Below are positions 10,810-23,599 of a stretch of 64,000 nt of DNA, in pieces. Made by a program: the position numbers and the translations under genes. The stretch is taken from contig CM074855.1 of NCBI GenBank assembly GCA_037501455.1, forward strand, positions 57,605,001-57,669,000, in the 5' to 3' direction. Every line of letters begins with the position of its first letter. The first letter of the stretch is position 1. The stretch comes from Lantana camara (Eukaryota; Streptophyta; Magnoliopsida; Lamiales; Verbenaceae). The notes under the pieces are model-generated. The model saw only the letters and a program-made list of their open reading frames with translations. It was not told where the DNA came from and searched no databases.

Positions 10810-12786
10810 CTGCAAAACTAAAAAGTTGAGGGGTCAGTCCAACACGGACTGAGCGAGGGGTATAAATAAATATATGCGCAATTACCATGCAAGCTATAAT
10901 CTCGGGTAAGATTTTATAAAAGAAGGCAATATAAGTTCAATAGAAAAGTAGGACTCGCCCGAGATTACAACTAAACAATTTAATAATTCAATCACGATCA
11001 CTTCAATACGTGGCCAGGCGAGTGAGGGCAAATCTCCAACCTTTCACCAAAAGTGTACAATCATTCAATTCATTAGTGAGTTAGGTGATCACACAAACAA
11101 TTCCGTACACAATTAGCAATTTCAATCAATACATCCTTCTTCCTCCGGGTGATAGCGGGCTTGCAAGACCCAACCATCCAATCATGGTGTACGTCGGGAA
11201 CATGACTCCCACGCACGGGATTTCTTCCTCCACCAAACCTCCTGGTGGATTCAGAGGTGATCCCACAATGGTGAGGATAGTGCAAGAGTTACCCGTCAGC
11301 CCTTGCTTCCCCGGTTAGCTCAATACACTACCCTCGGGGCCCAACGTGAACAATAGTTACTCTCTAAAACATTCAATCAATCAATCAATCAATCCATTCA
11401 ATTCATGAAATCCGTTGTAAATCAATAAGATTTGAAAACTATAAGTATACGTATACTTTTGGCCGAAAACACACGTAGGGTTGTAAGGGTTCTAAGTAGC
11501 TAGAATTTAAACCTCACCTGACGAGCGACGGAACAAGATAACGCTACAAGAAAATGCCGACACGATCCATGATCTCCGCCCTGGAGAAAAACTGGACAAG
11601 AAAGGGAATAGTAGGAACTCGTGAGACATGACTCAATATGGGACCAAGTATGACGCACGTCAATGTTCATGTAATTTAAATAAAACCAAGCAATCAATTA
11701 ACACGAAGCATTTATAAACACCAAATAACACCTAAGAGGTGAAATTAATAACAAGAAATCATGTATTCATATCATTCAATTATTTCAAGTTCAATTCATA
11801 TAAGGCATGAAGTCAACCAATAACGTTTGAGCAATTAAGTACCAAGAAGTGTCCAGTAGGAGTATAATTATCAATTAATCAAGTAAATATATCATATAAT
11901 TCACATATAGGAGCCAAGAGAGTGAAAGGAATGCAATAAGGAAGGTTTTGGTGAACTTTGGTAAAAACCGGCAATTTCCGAAAATGACCATACTGGGGGA
12001 AAATGGAAATAACTCAAGTTATAGAAATTGGAATTGGGTTTTGTTTATTGGGAATGAAAATATACAAGTATACCTTTAAAATGGTATATGGCTCGTTTTC
12101 TAGTTCAAAGCGAGAAGAAAATGGTGTAAGTTTGAAATTAGGCGAGCGCAGTTTGTCGGTTAAGCAGCGACACAAAAAATAATTGATCATATCTCACAAA
12201 TGGGAAACGATATTGAGATGATTCCAATTGGAGGTTGTTATAGACTTCAATAGCTTTCGAAAGAATAAAAAATCAGGTCATTTGGAGTTCGGATGAGGGA
12301 GTACCTGGCCGAGTAAAATTCAAGGGAAAAGTTCCCCGACCGGGTAAGCAATACAGAAGCTTTTGGGGGGAAAACTACCCGCCCGGGTACTTTTTATGCA
12401 CAAAAAGTACCCGCCCGGGTACTGTTCCAGAGGTGGAAAAAGGCCCAAAACAGGGGAAGCTTCGGGGAAGAAAGAAAAGGAATGAAACCCCAAAGTAAAC
12501 TCAACCAAAATGCTCCAAAACAACCATATATCATACATATAACTTGGACACATCAATAAGTTAACATTTAATCCAAGGAAACATGTTTAGATCATCAAAA
12601 TTCATCATTCAAACCCTATATATATCATGATATTCTACTTCCAAATAATTCAAGAATTAAGCATGGAATTCAAGGTTAAAGTTCATAATCATGCTTCTAA
12701 TCTCAACTAACCAAGAAATCACATCATATTCATCAAACCCTACTATATATATATTCAAGAGATTCAATCAAGTTCTCCATCTATAC
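10810..12786 (-). other. Candidate LTR intron (element C, 3' LTR)
   Basis: In element sense: donor AAAAG|GTATAG (G at 12786). At the 3' end there is the hairpin CAGTCCGTGTTGGACTG, whose right arm holds the branch-like CTGAC, then a T-rich run, TTTTGCAG|G (last base 10810) and GAGCTAGGCGGG. The donor is weaker than in E, A or D. The other C LTR has the same arrangement at 17328-19291. Confidence 0.45.
12301..12422 (-). repeat. Palindrome cluster, TACCCGCCCGGGTA type (C 3' LTR)
   Basis: TACCCGCCCGGGTA occurs twice, preceded by CCCCGACCGGGTA and a decayed TACCTGGCCGAGTA. The two complete copies are joined by GGGTACTTTTT / AAAAAGTACCC, a perfect 11-base inverted repeat, so the pair can fold as one larger hairpin. 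Confidence 0.6.
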
Positions 12787-13420
12787 CTTTTATATGTAAG
12801 AAAGAATGGATGAAATGATGAAGAGATGATGATGCTTCCAACTTAAGCAATATTCCTGAAGATCAAGCTTGCTATTGAGATGAAATATTCCTCCTTTCCC
12901 CCTTGGTGTTTTGATCGACATATGTAAGTGTAAGTGTGTGTATTTTTGTATGAAAATGAATGAAAGAGATATGAATGTATATGATATATTATGTATGTAA
13001 TGTATAGATATACACAAAAGTCTTCCACTAACTCATATGACTCATCACATTTTGCAAATAAGTCCCTCCATTATATGAATGCATGCAATTAAGTTTTAAT
13101 CCATGGAAAGTGAGTATCTAACTCCATTTAAGTCATGCAATTAAATCCACACATTTACATATATGAGCATTTAAGGTCATATAAGAGCATTTAGTCACAT
13201 TAACAATTAATTCATAAAAGCTCATGGAAATATTATGCATCTAATGTTATGAAAAATATATAAAGTATCACATAATATCAATTAAGCACATTATCAATTA
13301 TTTCATGTAAATTTCACGTTAAGGATAATTCACATAAATGCATAGAAATATAACACATATAATATTATGAAATGTAGATAAATTATCACATAATGCATAA
13401 ATTGAAAACGGGGCGTTACA

Positions 13421-13437
13421 ACTCTCTCCCCCTTAAG
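13421..13437 (-). promoter_or_regulatory. Polypurine tract of element C
   Basis: In element sense CTTAAGGGGGAGAGAGT directly precedes the LTR start TGTAACGCCCC. It would prime plus-strand DNA synthesis. Confidence 0.8.
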
Positions 13438-13488
13438 AGGACCTGGTCCCCAGGTCCATACTCGAGTTCTAAATCTTTAAAGCCAGCG

Positions 13489-13608
13489 GTGAGAGAGCCC
13501 CGTCTCTCAAACAAGCAAGGAGAGTACCCCGACTCTCACACAAGCAAGGAGAGTATCCCGACTCTCACACAAGCAAGGAGAGTACCCCGACTCTCACAAA
13601 AGCAAGGA
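13489..13608 (-). repeat. 29-bp tandem hairpin array before the polypurine tract
   Basis: Three near-identical 29-bp units (AAGCAAGGAGAGTACCCCGA + CTCTCACAC) follow one diverged unit (GAGAGAGCCCCGTCTCTC). Each unit is a short hairpin with arms GAGAGT/ACTCTC around ACCCCG. Elements G and A have related hairpins at the same place, 55-70 bp from the LTR. Confidence 0.8.
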
Positions 13609-16600
13609 TCCTAAAGAACACTTAATTAAACATTCATATAGAACTTCATGTAATGAACAAGTAGAAGAAGCCAAATATACCAACTAGTCATAGAAAAGTT
13701 ATTTACAAATACAAAGAACCATACGTGGTGATAGTAAAATGTATATTGCATGTGATATGCATGTTTAGGTGTACCGTTCACCATGGTCTTAGGAAACTTC
13801 AATGGCAGTGACTTGATTTAATACTTGATTCTTCGATCGGGATCCCTTCTAACCAAAATGCCAACCCTCAAATGCCTAACACATGTATATACTTCAATAA
13901 TTACTCAATCTTCATCCCGCGATCCAATTTTCTATCCTTTCTATCACCACAGTTCGAAGATTCAATTCTTGAATATGTACTTGCTAGCAATCCAACCCAC
14001 TCATTCTTCTCACAAATTATAGTTGACCTCCTCCAATGCCCGGGCTAATTATTTGATCACTCGAGGTCTAACTTTTATCCTTCATAATATTCCCGGTTCA
14101 AGTAACTCTCATGTGATCCTTTGCGATAGAGAATGTTCCCGTCGAGTTGTTTTTATCTTGTACCATGGTAATAGTGTCGCACCTCTTTGGTCACTTCGTG
14201 CAAATCTTGAATGACAGTCGCTTTCCTTGAAAAATTCTTACCTTTGATCAAAGTAAACTTAATCAACTTATAAAAATCATGATCTCTCCCATTTCTCATC
14301 AAATTTGTTTCAATTTCAACTCGGCTCAAGATATGCCTCCTTATGACTTTTAGGAATCTCCATTTGAGAGCTCTAGGCGAACGAGACTTAAGATATTGAA
14401 GACTTCATTCACCTAGTTCCGATAGAGAGTTTCCAGAAGAACCATTTTCCTTGAAGTTTCAACTCTCCCAAGTGAGATCCAAACATCGACTTTAAGTTGT
14501 TCCCCGACCGGCTCTCCCCCTCAAGAAAATAAGAATATTTTCTATCTAACTTCTGGAACTAGTTCTAACCTTTCTCAAATCAAAGCTTCTCTTCTTTTTG
14601 ATTCTCTTGAAGTACCTCTAACTCTCGATCTCATTCCCGAAATATTTCTCTATCTCAATTGGAAATCCAACGAGCACTGAATCCTTCCTCATTTATTGAA
14701 TATCCATTCCATTTCTTGAAGCTCTCACCCTTTCCAAAATTATTTTCTAAATATCCTCGTCCTGACCTTGAAGGTCATCAAGCATCTCAATCTCCTAATT
14801 CATCCCTTGTTGTTGCTTTCAAGCAACCCCATTATTTGTAACCCTTACATTTTTGTTGCTTCTAAGAAATGTAATCCATTTGAGCACAACCATAAATTTG
14901 GAGTCATTTCCCCGGTCGACTCAACTTCCTTGATATCAACGATTTCAAATCTCGCCACTTGTTCGGACATTTCATCTCACGTTCATTTTTGAATTGACAA
15001 CTTCTTCCATCCAACTCCTAACTACTTTTCCCGGCCTTTCAATTGTTCTTTCTCCTTTTTGTCCCTCACTTTGCAACCAAATTCTTTCCGTATCATACTT
15101 CGGTTGTGTCTCGGTTGATGTAATGCTTGATAGATGAGGTGGAGAGATTTTCTATCAAGAAAACACTTAGAATGCATGTTGGGTTAAGATGCCGATGCAC
15201 ATATCACACTTGTAACTAATTAAAGATGCAACACATTAGAATAGGTAAGCTCAATTAATAATGGTAGGATTTAAACGATTTAAAACAATGTAAGATGCAC
15301 GTGCTTATGAATGCGTTGAACCTGCCACCGTAGTTGCATCTATTAGCTTGACACTTGTTCCTTGTTTGTTGCTTTACGATCTTGCCTCGAATTGATTGGT
15401 CATTTCTTGTTACCCACGGTCTTCAAATTCTTCAAAATCCCTAACATCAACTTGCACATTTCCATTACTTGAGAATGGAAATTTCTTGAACTCGATTCCG
15501 TCCCCAAACATTCCTTCTAAAGTATTGATTTTTAAGTGTTGCTCGAACCTCCTTTTTGAACATCTTCTTCATCAAAGTTTCCTTGTATCCATTCGCATGA
15601 CTTTATAACCAAAATTATGATTCTTGCTCAAATACTTCCACTTCAATGCAATTGATACCTTGCCTTCTTTCGAAGAAGTAATCTCTAATTGTTATCTGAA
15701 TTCTTCCCTAGCCATCACCTCCATTGAAGTCCTCGGTTTATCCTTTATGAGTGCGAATAGTTAAATGGACTCACCCTCCAATTGCTTACACTGGAGCACC
15801 TAATTTCCCTTTACAAATTCCTCGCCTTTCTTTATCGATTCCCTTGTTACTCCATATCTTCCAATTCAACCGCTAAATACGACAATTAGCTTGGATATGG
15901 AAAATAGACTCAATCTTACCGAAGGTAGAATCTTTAGCACTTTAGTTAACCATAACTTGAAATCGCCATATCAGTCGTTCTCTTTAACTCTTCCCATCCG
16001 ACTTCTTTCTTAACCCGAAATCCAAAATATTTCAATTCCTTGTAGACCTACCTCAATTACCTCGTTATTCCATCCTTCCAATTTATCATTTTTACGAACC
16101 CAACACCGCTCAACTTCTTAAATTTCCAAGTTGATCCAAATCCTATTTCAAAGCTCGAAGGGTCTCGACTTCTCCTCTTTGAACTTCTTCAAATTACCTA
16201 AAGCTTGTAGGTCATCCCACAACTTGATTTTCAATTCCAATAGTGGAAAATCCTCAACTTGCCCCTAAAATCCTAACCGTAAGTCCCTATTACCCTCGAG
16301 GCCTCCTTAGTGATTGAGACCTTGAAACTTAAAACACTTTTGAGATTTCTTCACTTTGCTTCTAAAATTAATTCGTCTATTCCGGACCTTATCACTCGAA
16401 CCATAATCCATTAGAGAGAGAACTATAGCTCTTGAATTCTTGTGTGAAGTTCCCCGGTGCATTCCTTACTAGAAAAAGGAGCTTGCGGTAAATTGAGATT
16501 GTCGTAGAAATTGATCGTGGTTTGATATAATCTTCATAACCTATAACTCAAAATTAATTCAAAGCTAAATGCATGCGGTTAGTACATGCTCATGTCATAT

Positions 16601-16902
16601 AATTAGTATTTAACCACATATTTGATGCAAAATGCAATAATTAATTCAACTAAATTAAAGAAAACACCTCAAACATATAAATTCCAAGTCATAGAAGATC
16701 AATTAATCATCAAGTAGTGACATGTATTGATAAAATGAGCAAGTTATCAAGTAGCTCAAGAATGTTCAGGTAAGTTCAAATAAATTCAAATAAGTTCAAG
16801 TAGTTCCAATTAAGATGCAAAACTCTCAAATTATCAATTAATCCTATGTCGTTGGACTTAGACTCGACACGACAAGACACTAGAACCGCGGTTTTGCAAC
16901 CG

Positions 16903-16915
16903 GGCTCTGATACCA
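16903..16915 (-). promoter_or_regulatory. Primer-binding site of element C
   Basis: In element sense TGGTATCAGAGCC lies eight bases after the end of the 5' LTR. It exactly matches the initiator tRNA-Met type site and fixes the element's orientation as minus strand. Confidence 0.92.
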
Positions 16916-16923
16916 CCTTAGGA

Positions 16924-19900
16924 TGTAGCACCCGGAACGCCAGGCGCCACATCCCCCGCACTATAGCCTCAATCCACATATGAAACGGATAATTCATACA
17001 TGAACCGAAACTATGGCGAACGGGAGATAATAAAAACTCAAAAGCTAGGCGGGTACCCTCAATTAATACCACTAAGGTACCCTCAATTAATACCACTAAG
17101 CAATTGTATCAATAAAAGCGGAAGCAATAACATTCAATACTTATAGGTACCATATTTACATATTTATTAATAGATACCAACATTTCATATAATACAATAT
17201 CATATCCAACATGAATAAGGCATAATACAAAAATATAAGAAGTATCAATACATGAACCAAAATATGAGGTGAAGTTCTAGACCCGAATAAAAGACAAGCT
17301 AGACTCTAATTCCCGCCTGGCTCGATCCTGCAAAACTAAAAAGTTGAGGGGTCAGTCCAACACGGACTGAGCGAGGGGTATAAATAAATATATGCGCAAT
17401 TACCATGCAAGCTATAATCTCGGGTAAGATTTTATAAAAGAAGGCAATATAAGTTCAATAGAAAAGTAGGACTCGCCCGAGATTACAACTAAGCAATTTA
17501 ATAATTCAATCACGATCACTTCAATATGTGGCCCGGCGAGTTAGGGAAAATCTCCAACCTTTCACCAAAAGTGTACAATCATTCAATTCATTAGTGAGTT
17601 AGGTGATCACACAAACAATTCCGTGCACAATTAGCAATTTCAATCAATACATCCTTCTTCCTCCGGGTGATGACGGGCTTGTAAGACCCAACCATCCAAT
17701 CATGGTGTATGTCGGGAACATGACTCCCACGCACGGGATTTCTTCCTCCACCAAACCTTCTGGTGGATTCAGAGGTGATCCCACAATGGTGAGGATAGTG
17801 CAAGAGTTACCCGTCAGCCCTTGCTTCCCCGGTTGGCTCAATACACTACCCTCGGGGCCCAACGTGAACAATAGTTACTCGCCAAAACATTCAATCAATC
17901 AATCAATCAATCCGTTCAATTTATGAAATCCGTTGTAAATCAATAAGATTTGAAAACTATAAATATACGTATACTTTTGGCCGAAAACACACGTAGAGTT
18001 GTAAGGGTTCTAAGTAGCTAGAATTTAAACCTCACCTGACGAGCGACGGAACAAGATAAGGCTATAAGAAAATGCCCACACGATCCATGATCTCCGCCCT
18101 GGAGAAAAACTGGACAAGAAAGGGAATAGTAGGAACTCGTGAGACATGACTCAATATGGGACCAAGTATGACGCACGGCAATGTTCATGTAATTTAAATA
18201 AAACCAAGCAATCAATTAACACGAAGCATTTATAAACACCAAATAACACCTAAGAGGTGAAATTAATAACAAGAAATCATGTCTTCATATCATTCAATTA
18301 TTTCAAGTTCAATTCATATAAGGCATGAAGTCAACCAATAACGTTTGAGCAATTAAGTACCAAGAAGTGTCAAGTAGGAACATAATTATCAATTAATCAA
18401 GTATATATGCCATATAATTCACATATGGGAGCCAAGAGAGTGAAAGGAATGCAATAAGGAAGGTTTTGGTGAAGTTTGGCAAAAACCGGCAATTTCCGAA
18501 AATGACCATACTGGGGAAAAATGAAAATAACTCAAGTTATAGAAATTGGAATTGGGTTTTGTTCATTGGGAATGAAACTAGGCAAATGGTATATGGCTCG
18601 TTTTCTAGTTCAAAGCGAGAAGAAAATGGTGTAAGTTTGAAATTAGGCGAGCGCAGTTTGTCGGTAAAGCAGCGACACCAAAAATAATTGATCATATCTC
18701 ACAAATGGGAAACGATATTGAGATGATTCCAATTGGAGGTTGTTCTAGACTTCAAGAGCTTTCGAAAGAATAAAAAATCAGGTCATTTGAAGCTCGGATG
18801 AGGGAGTACCCGGCCGAGTAAAATTCAAGGGAAAAGTTCCCCGACCGGGTAAGCAATACAGAAGCTTTTCGGGGGAAAACTACCCGCCCGGGTACTTTTT
18901 ATGCACAAAAAGTACCCGCCCGGGTACTGTTCCAGAGGTGGAAAAAGGCCCAAAACAGGGGAAGCTTCGGGGAAGAAAGAAATGGAATGAAACCCCAAAG
19001 TAAACTCAACCAAAATGCTCCAAAACAACCATATATCATACATATAACTTGGACACATCAATAAGTTAACATTTAATCCAAGGAAACATGTTTAGATCAT
19101 CAAAATTCATCATTCAAACCCTATATATATCATGATATTCTACTTCCAAATAATTCAAGAATTAAGCATGGAATTCAAGGTTAAAGTTCATAATCATGCT
19201 TCTAATCTCAACTAACCAAGAAATCACATCATATTCATCAAACCCTACTATATATATATTCAAGAGATTCAATCAAGTTCTCCATCTATACCTTTTATAT
19301 GTAAGAAAGAATGGATGAAATGATGAAGAGATGATGATGCTTCCAACTTAAGCAATATTCCTGAAGATCAAGCTTGCTATTGAGATGAAATATTCCTCCT
19401 TTCCCCCTTGGTGTTTTGATCGACATATGTAAGTGTAAGTGTGTGTATTTTTGTATGAAAATGAATGAAAGAGATATGAATGTATATGATATATTATGTA
19501 TGTAATGTATAGATATACACAAAAGTCTTCCACTAACTCATATGACTCATCACATTTTGCAAATAAGTCCCTCCATTATATGAATGCATGCAATTAAGTT
19601 TTAATCCATGGAAAGTGAGTATCTAACTCCATTTAAGTCATGCAATTAAATCCACACATTTACATATATGAGCATTTAAGGTCATATAAGAGCATTTAGT
19701 CACATTAACAATTAATTCATAAAAGCTCATGGAAATATTATGCATCTAATGTTATGAAAAATATATAAAGTATCACATAATATCAATTAAGCACATTATC
19801 AATTATTTCATGTAAATTTCACGTTAAGGATAATTCACATAAATGCATAGAAATATAATACATATAATATTATGAAATGTAGATAAATTATCACATAATG

Positions 19901-19925
19901 CATAAATTGAAAACGGGGCGTTACA
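16924..19925 (-). mobile_element. 5' LTR of element C
   Basis: Same ends as the 3' LTR (TGTAGCACCC...GGGCGTTACA on the plus strand). It differs by scattered substitutions, a 24-bp tandem duplication (GGTACCCTCAATTAATACCA unit, about 17055-17100) and a short deletion near 18580. It carries candidate intron 17328-19291 and palindrome cluster 18806-18927. Confidence 0.9.
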
Positions 19926-22411
19926 GTGACACTTCGGATCATATGGAACAATGCTAAGGAGTGATGATCCGTACGGCCCGATACCGTCCCGGGTGTCCTC
20001 GCTCATAGCTCCGGGGCCCAATCATATGGAACAGAACATACATATACCAATCTTTCATGGCTTAACTCCCATACATATCATAACTTAGCAAATCAGATCA
20101 TATCATATCGTAAAATATCATATCATATCATAAGGGTTTCAAAACATAAGCTTAAAAAACACAATTCAGGGCTCAGACTCAGACTCTGAGAACCACACAG
20201 AGACTCACGGAAATGCTCTCACCTAAGGGATGCAATCACATAAGCAGGATTCAAATTCATATCAATTACATGCAAAAGAAAACAGTATATAGTTCAATCA
20301 AATCATATTAAATATAGGGACATATTCATTCATTACATAACCAATTCATATTTACGAATAAATCATTTCTTACTTCCAACAGTTGCCAATTAAATCATAC
20401 ATTGCATGGTAAATTATTTCGAAGTTATCAAGAATAGCATGCTCGTTTTCAAAAGACAAGGATCGGGTAAATCCAAACAAACAAAATGGAAAGGCAATGC
20501 AAGTCACATTATTTCATATCAATTCATATAGCGAATACCAAATTCCGAGTAAGCCATTTAACTATTCAATTCTTTCTAAATCATAAATTGCATAACAAAT
20601 TCTTATATCATATAATAAATTCCAATTCAATTTAAGTGATTAGACTAATTAAAAAGCTTCAAGCTTAGGCATAATAATTTCTCTTAATCGAAATCATAAT
20701 TAGCATATTCGTTTATCAACCGACAAGGATTAATTAATTGAAGTCATACAATTTATAAGTTTAGCGAAATTACACATACACCCCCTTCAGTTAGACAAAT
20801 AGCTCTAATACGACATATCAGAATTCAAATTGCAGATCAAAGCATCAATATATTTAATAATTCATTTAATACATGATTTCATAGACATTGGAATTCATAT
20901 TGATCAAAAAATCAAGCAATTAACAATTTATTGCAATTAAAACAATTAATTTTAAATATTCAAATTACACAAAATAAATCACAACAAATCAACCGGGTAT
21001 CCGATTAACAAATGGAAAGTGGCGTTGGACTCACCACAACGAGGTCGAGAAACTGTCCGAAGACCGTCGGAACGCCGCCACCGGAACAGTGGTCAACCGC
21101 CGCTCGGTCGCCACCGAAATGTGCAAAAAAATCCCCAAAATTCACTCGTGCAAGTATTCCTCGTGCTCGTTCCAAATCCTCGATCAATTTCTGGAAATTC
21201 CAAGCCAAACTCGTCAAATTTAAATCTAACAATACGAAACCCCAAAATCTTCAAAATCCAATTACTTCCAAACCGGTGAACGAAAATCGAATCCAAAAAA
21301 GGCATTGTCTGACCCGTGACTAGCTCTTCGAGACCACTATAGTGGTCGTCGGAAAATATCCCCGAAAAATCGGCCACCTTTGCGCCGCCACTGTGCTGCC
21401 ACCAATCGGCCGAATTTGGAGTCGGGCAAATGGGGATTGATAGTTCTCGTCGTTCCGAACAACTTCCGTGAAGGGTCCGTTGCCAAAAGATCACTGGAAA
21501 AGGCCTCCCTTGTCCTCCGAAAACTCTTCCGCCACTCCAATCGCCGAAACCACCACCTACGGCCAATTCACTCAAATTGATGCCGGAAATGAACTCAGGG
21601 GGTCGAAAAACCTTCGCAAACACTAACCTTGGTCGGAAAAAGTCACCGGAATGGCGGAATCACTGCTGCTACACTAACGCGCCGCCGCAAAGTGAGCTTC
21701 CGATTGAGCGTACGCCGCCACCGTGGCCCCGCTGGCCGCGCCACCAGTCCATAAATGACGGCCACTGGAAGACCTGTTCAATCGTACCAACACCACTGCG
21801 AACCGCCGCCGGAATCGGCCGAAAATGGCCGATGAAGTCGCGGCTCGCCACCACCCGCCTGCGCATCTAAAATTTGGCTATATCTCCACCGTCGATCATC
21901 GTCGGGCCGAGATCTTGGTACGGTTGGTACCACGTCATCGAGCTTTTCGAAATGGATTATTGGTTCGTCGAATTCCGTCGAGAAACGAGCGAGTTTGAGT
22001 ATTGTGTGAAATCACACCTTCAGTATGTGTGAATACCGTGAATCACGGGAGAAGGAGGAGAGAGAGCTGAGGTCCGAAGTCTGGCACAAAAAACAAGGAT
22101 TCAGGTCTTTTATCCCGGGTCCTCGTGCGTAAAACGATCGGAAGGAAAGGCTAACGACGTCAGAATTGAGCAAACTTAGAGTCTACGGACTCGTTTCGAT
22201 GCCCCGAACGCGTTGAAGGGGTCAAAGAAGTCAAAATATCGATCTAACGAGCAGTGATCGAAAACCCCTAAAAACGAGAAAATTGTAAACAAGCCCCTAA
22301 ACTCTTAAAGAGTTCAAAATAGGGCCACGAAATGTATAAAATCACATAATTAAACAGAAAAAAAGGTTGAAACATGGCGTACCTTATACGTCGAACGAAC
22401 GGGGTGTTACA

Positions 22412-23599
22412 ATTTCATAGCTCGGCATCGTGAGAGAAGGCTTTGACCATGGAGAAGTTGTTGATCTCATTCTCTCAACAAATCTTGAAGACCATTAACA
22501 TAGGAGTGCCGTGAGGACTTGGAGATCTAACTTGAAAGATACGTGAGGCAACGGGATGAGCGGGAAATTCATATTCATCCGAGTATGAGAATATTCAACG
22601 CAATATTGAATCATTCAAGATTTTCCACAGAGACCTCGAAAATGAAAGGGTGTGATCAAAACGGAAAGTCAAAGTGAGAGGTTCGAGGGCAATTACAGGT
22701 CTGGGAATTGTTATAGGAGATGCTAGAAGTTTCTCAAACCAAAATGCATGGAATGGAGAGACACCCACCTTGTGGGTTCGCAACGGAACCTTACAAGTGA
22801 GCATTATCAATATACTAACTATCATGAATCAACAAGTGGACATAAAGCGAAAGAATGAAGAGAAGTGGAAGAATTGAAGCTATATCAACTTCTTCGTACT
22901 TCCAGGCATGCGTTGATACGAGGAAGAGAAGAGTATAAGGATCAGGAATCAGTGTTGATGATAGAGCCGTATTTCACCATACAACTTATGCTTGCAACAT
23001 CGAGATCAAGGATAAGATGTTGTGCTAACGCCACAGATTCAATGCATTCATAGCACAGGCATCATACATTGTATTTAATTACTTAAATTCAGACCTTTTA
23101 TTATTGTCATTAATGATTACATGTTGCATCTTCCTTGTTGAAAATATGTGCTACACTCATTGGACATCCTAAGCCAAACATGCATTGTCTGAGTGTTTAA
23201 TTGTAAGGGCACTTTCTCCGTTTGATGCTTCAACTACTAATTCAACCAAAGCTCTATCGAACCGGGTCAAAAAGGATATTTTGGGTGATACGATTAATAC
23301 GAAGAAAAAAAAAATCAATTCTAAGGGCACTTTCTCCGTTTGATGCTTCAACTACTAATTCAACCAAAGCTCTACCGAACCGGGTAAAAAAGGACATTTT
23401 GGGTGATACAATTAATACGAAGAACAAAAAAATCAATTCTAGAGATTAAGGGTTGGAGTTGACATCGAGTGGTTCGGATCAGCGAGGAAAAAGAATGGGA
23501 TCTTGGATTTCAAGAGGATTAAAAGAGGGAATTCAGGGAGCAACGAACAAGGGGCACTATTTCGAATCAACCAACTCAAAATAAATGTGGGTAGTACAC
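22412..23599 (+). mobile_element. Element A internal region, part 2 (non-coding)
   Basis: This continues A after solo LTR B (first five bases are B's duplicated ATTTC). No reading frame shows retroelement motifs. The only structure seen is the 118-bp tandem duplication at 23204-23440. It is cut by solo LTR D at 23600. Confidence 0.7.
23204..23440 (+). repeat. Two-copy 118-bp tandem repeat
   Basis: Copies 23204-23321 and 23322-23440 both begin TAAGGGCACTTTCTCCG and end with AAAATCAATTC. They differ at few positions, so the duplication is recent compared with element A. Confidence 0.9.

Larger units (their letters stand above)
10431..13420 (-). mobile_element. 3' LTR of element C
   Basis: Plus-strand ends are TGTAGCACCC and GGGCGTTACA (TGTAACGCCC...GGGTGCTACA in element sense). 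It holds the candidate intron 10810-12786, the palindrome cluster 12301-12422, the conserved GAGGATAGTG/CACTACCCTC stem (about 11273-11336) and the hairpin pair CTCCGCCCTGGAG (near 11573). Confidence 0.9.
13421..16923 (-). mobile_element. Internal region of element C (non-coding)
   Basis: About 3.5 kb between the two LTRs. Only short scattered frames are present on either strand, and none shows a retroelement motif. Recognisable parts are the hairpin array (13489-13608) next to the polypurine tract and the primer-binding site at the other end (16903-16915). I see nothing else interpretable. Confidence 0.8.
10431..19925 (-). mobile_element. Complete LARD-like element C
   Basis: A full-length minus-strand LTR element with an exact duplication GTGAC (10426-10430 and 19926-19930). 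LTRs are 2990 and 3002 bp and nearly identical along their length, so insertion was fairly recent. The 3503-bp internal region (13421-16923) has no reading frame resembling gag, protease, reverse transcriptase or integrase. Long LTRs plus a non-coding core match the LARD class, whose members need enzymes from coding relatives. It sits inside solo LTR B. Confidence 0.93.
8980..22411 (-). mobile_element. Solo LTR B, split by the TRIM and element C
   Basis: On the plus strand it begins TGTA|GCACCCC (8980-8983, resuming at 9446) and ends GGGGTGTTACA (22411). It is flanked by the exact duplication ATTTC (8975-8979 and 22412-22416), and no internal region or partner LTR is attached, so it is a solo LTR. 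After removing the TRIM (8984-9440) and element C (10431-19925), the LTR is about 3.47 kb. A candidate intron on the minus strand runs from donor GTG|GTGAGT (G at 21034) to acceptor GTTGCAG (9965), with C sitting inside it. The leader exon (about 21035-22000) is unusually GC-rich, with many CCGCC/CCGGAA runs and the 16-base palindrome GACCACTATAGTGGTC (21332-21347). Confidence 0.85.

Noticed and set aside
13489..13608. Possible CRISPR or satellite array
   Set aside because: Contiguous 29-bp units without variable spacers inside a retroelement; better read as hairpins next to the polypurine tract.
21093..21623. 176-codon minus-strand open frame
   Set aside because: It lies in the GC-rich leader of LTR B, where several overlapping frames are open by composition; the homologous leader in LTR J does not keep this frame.
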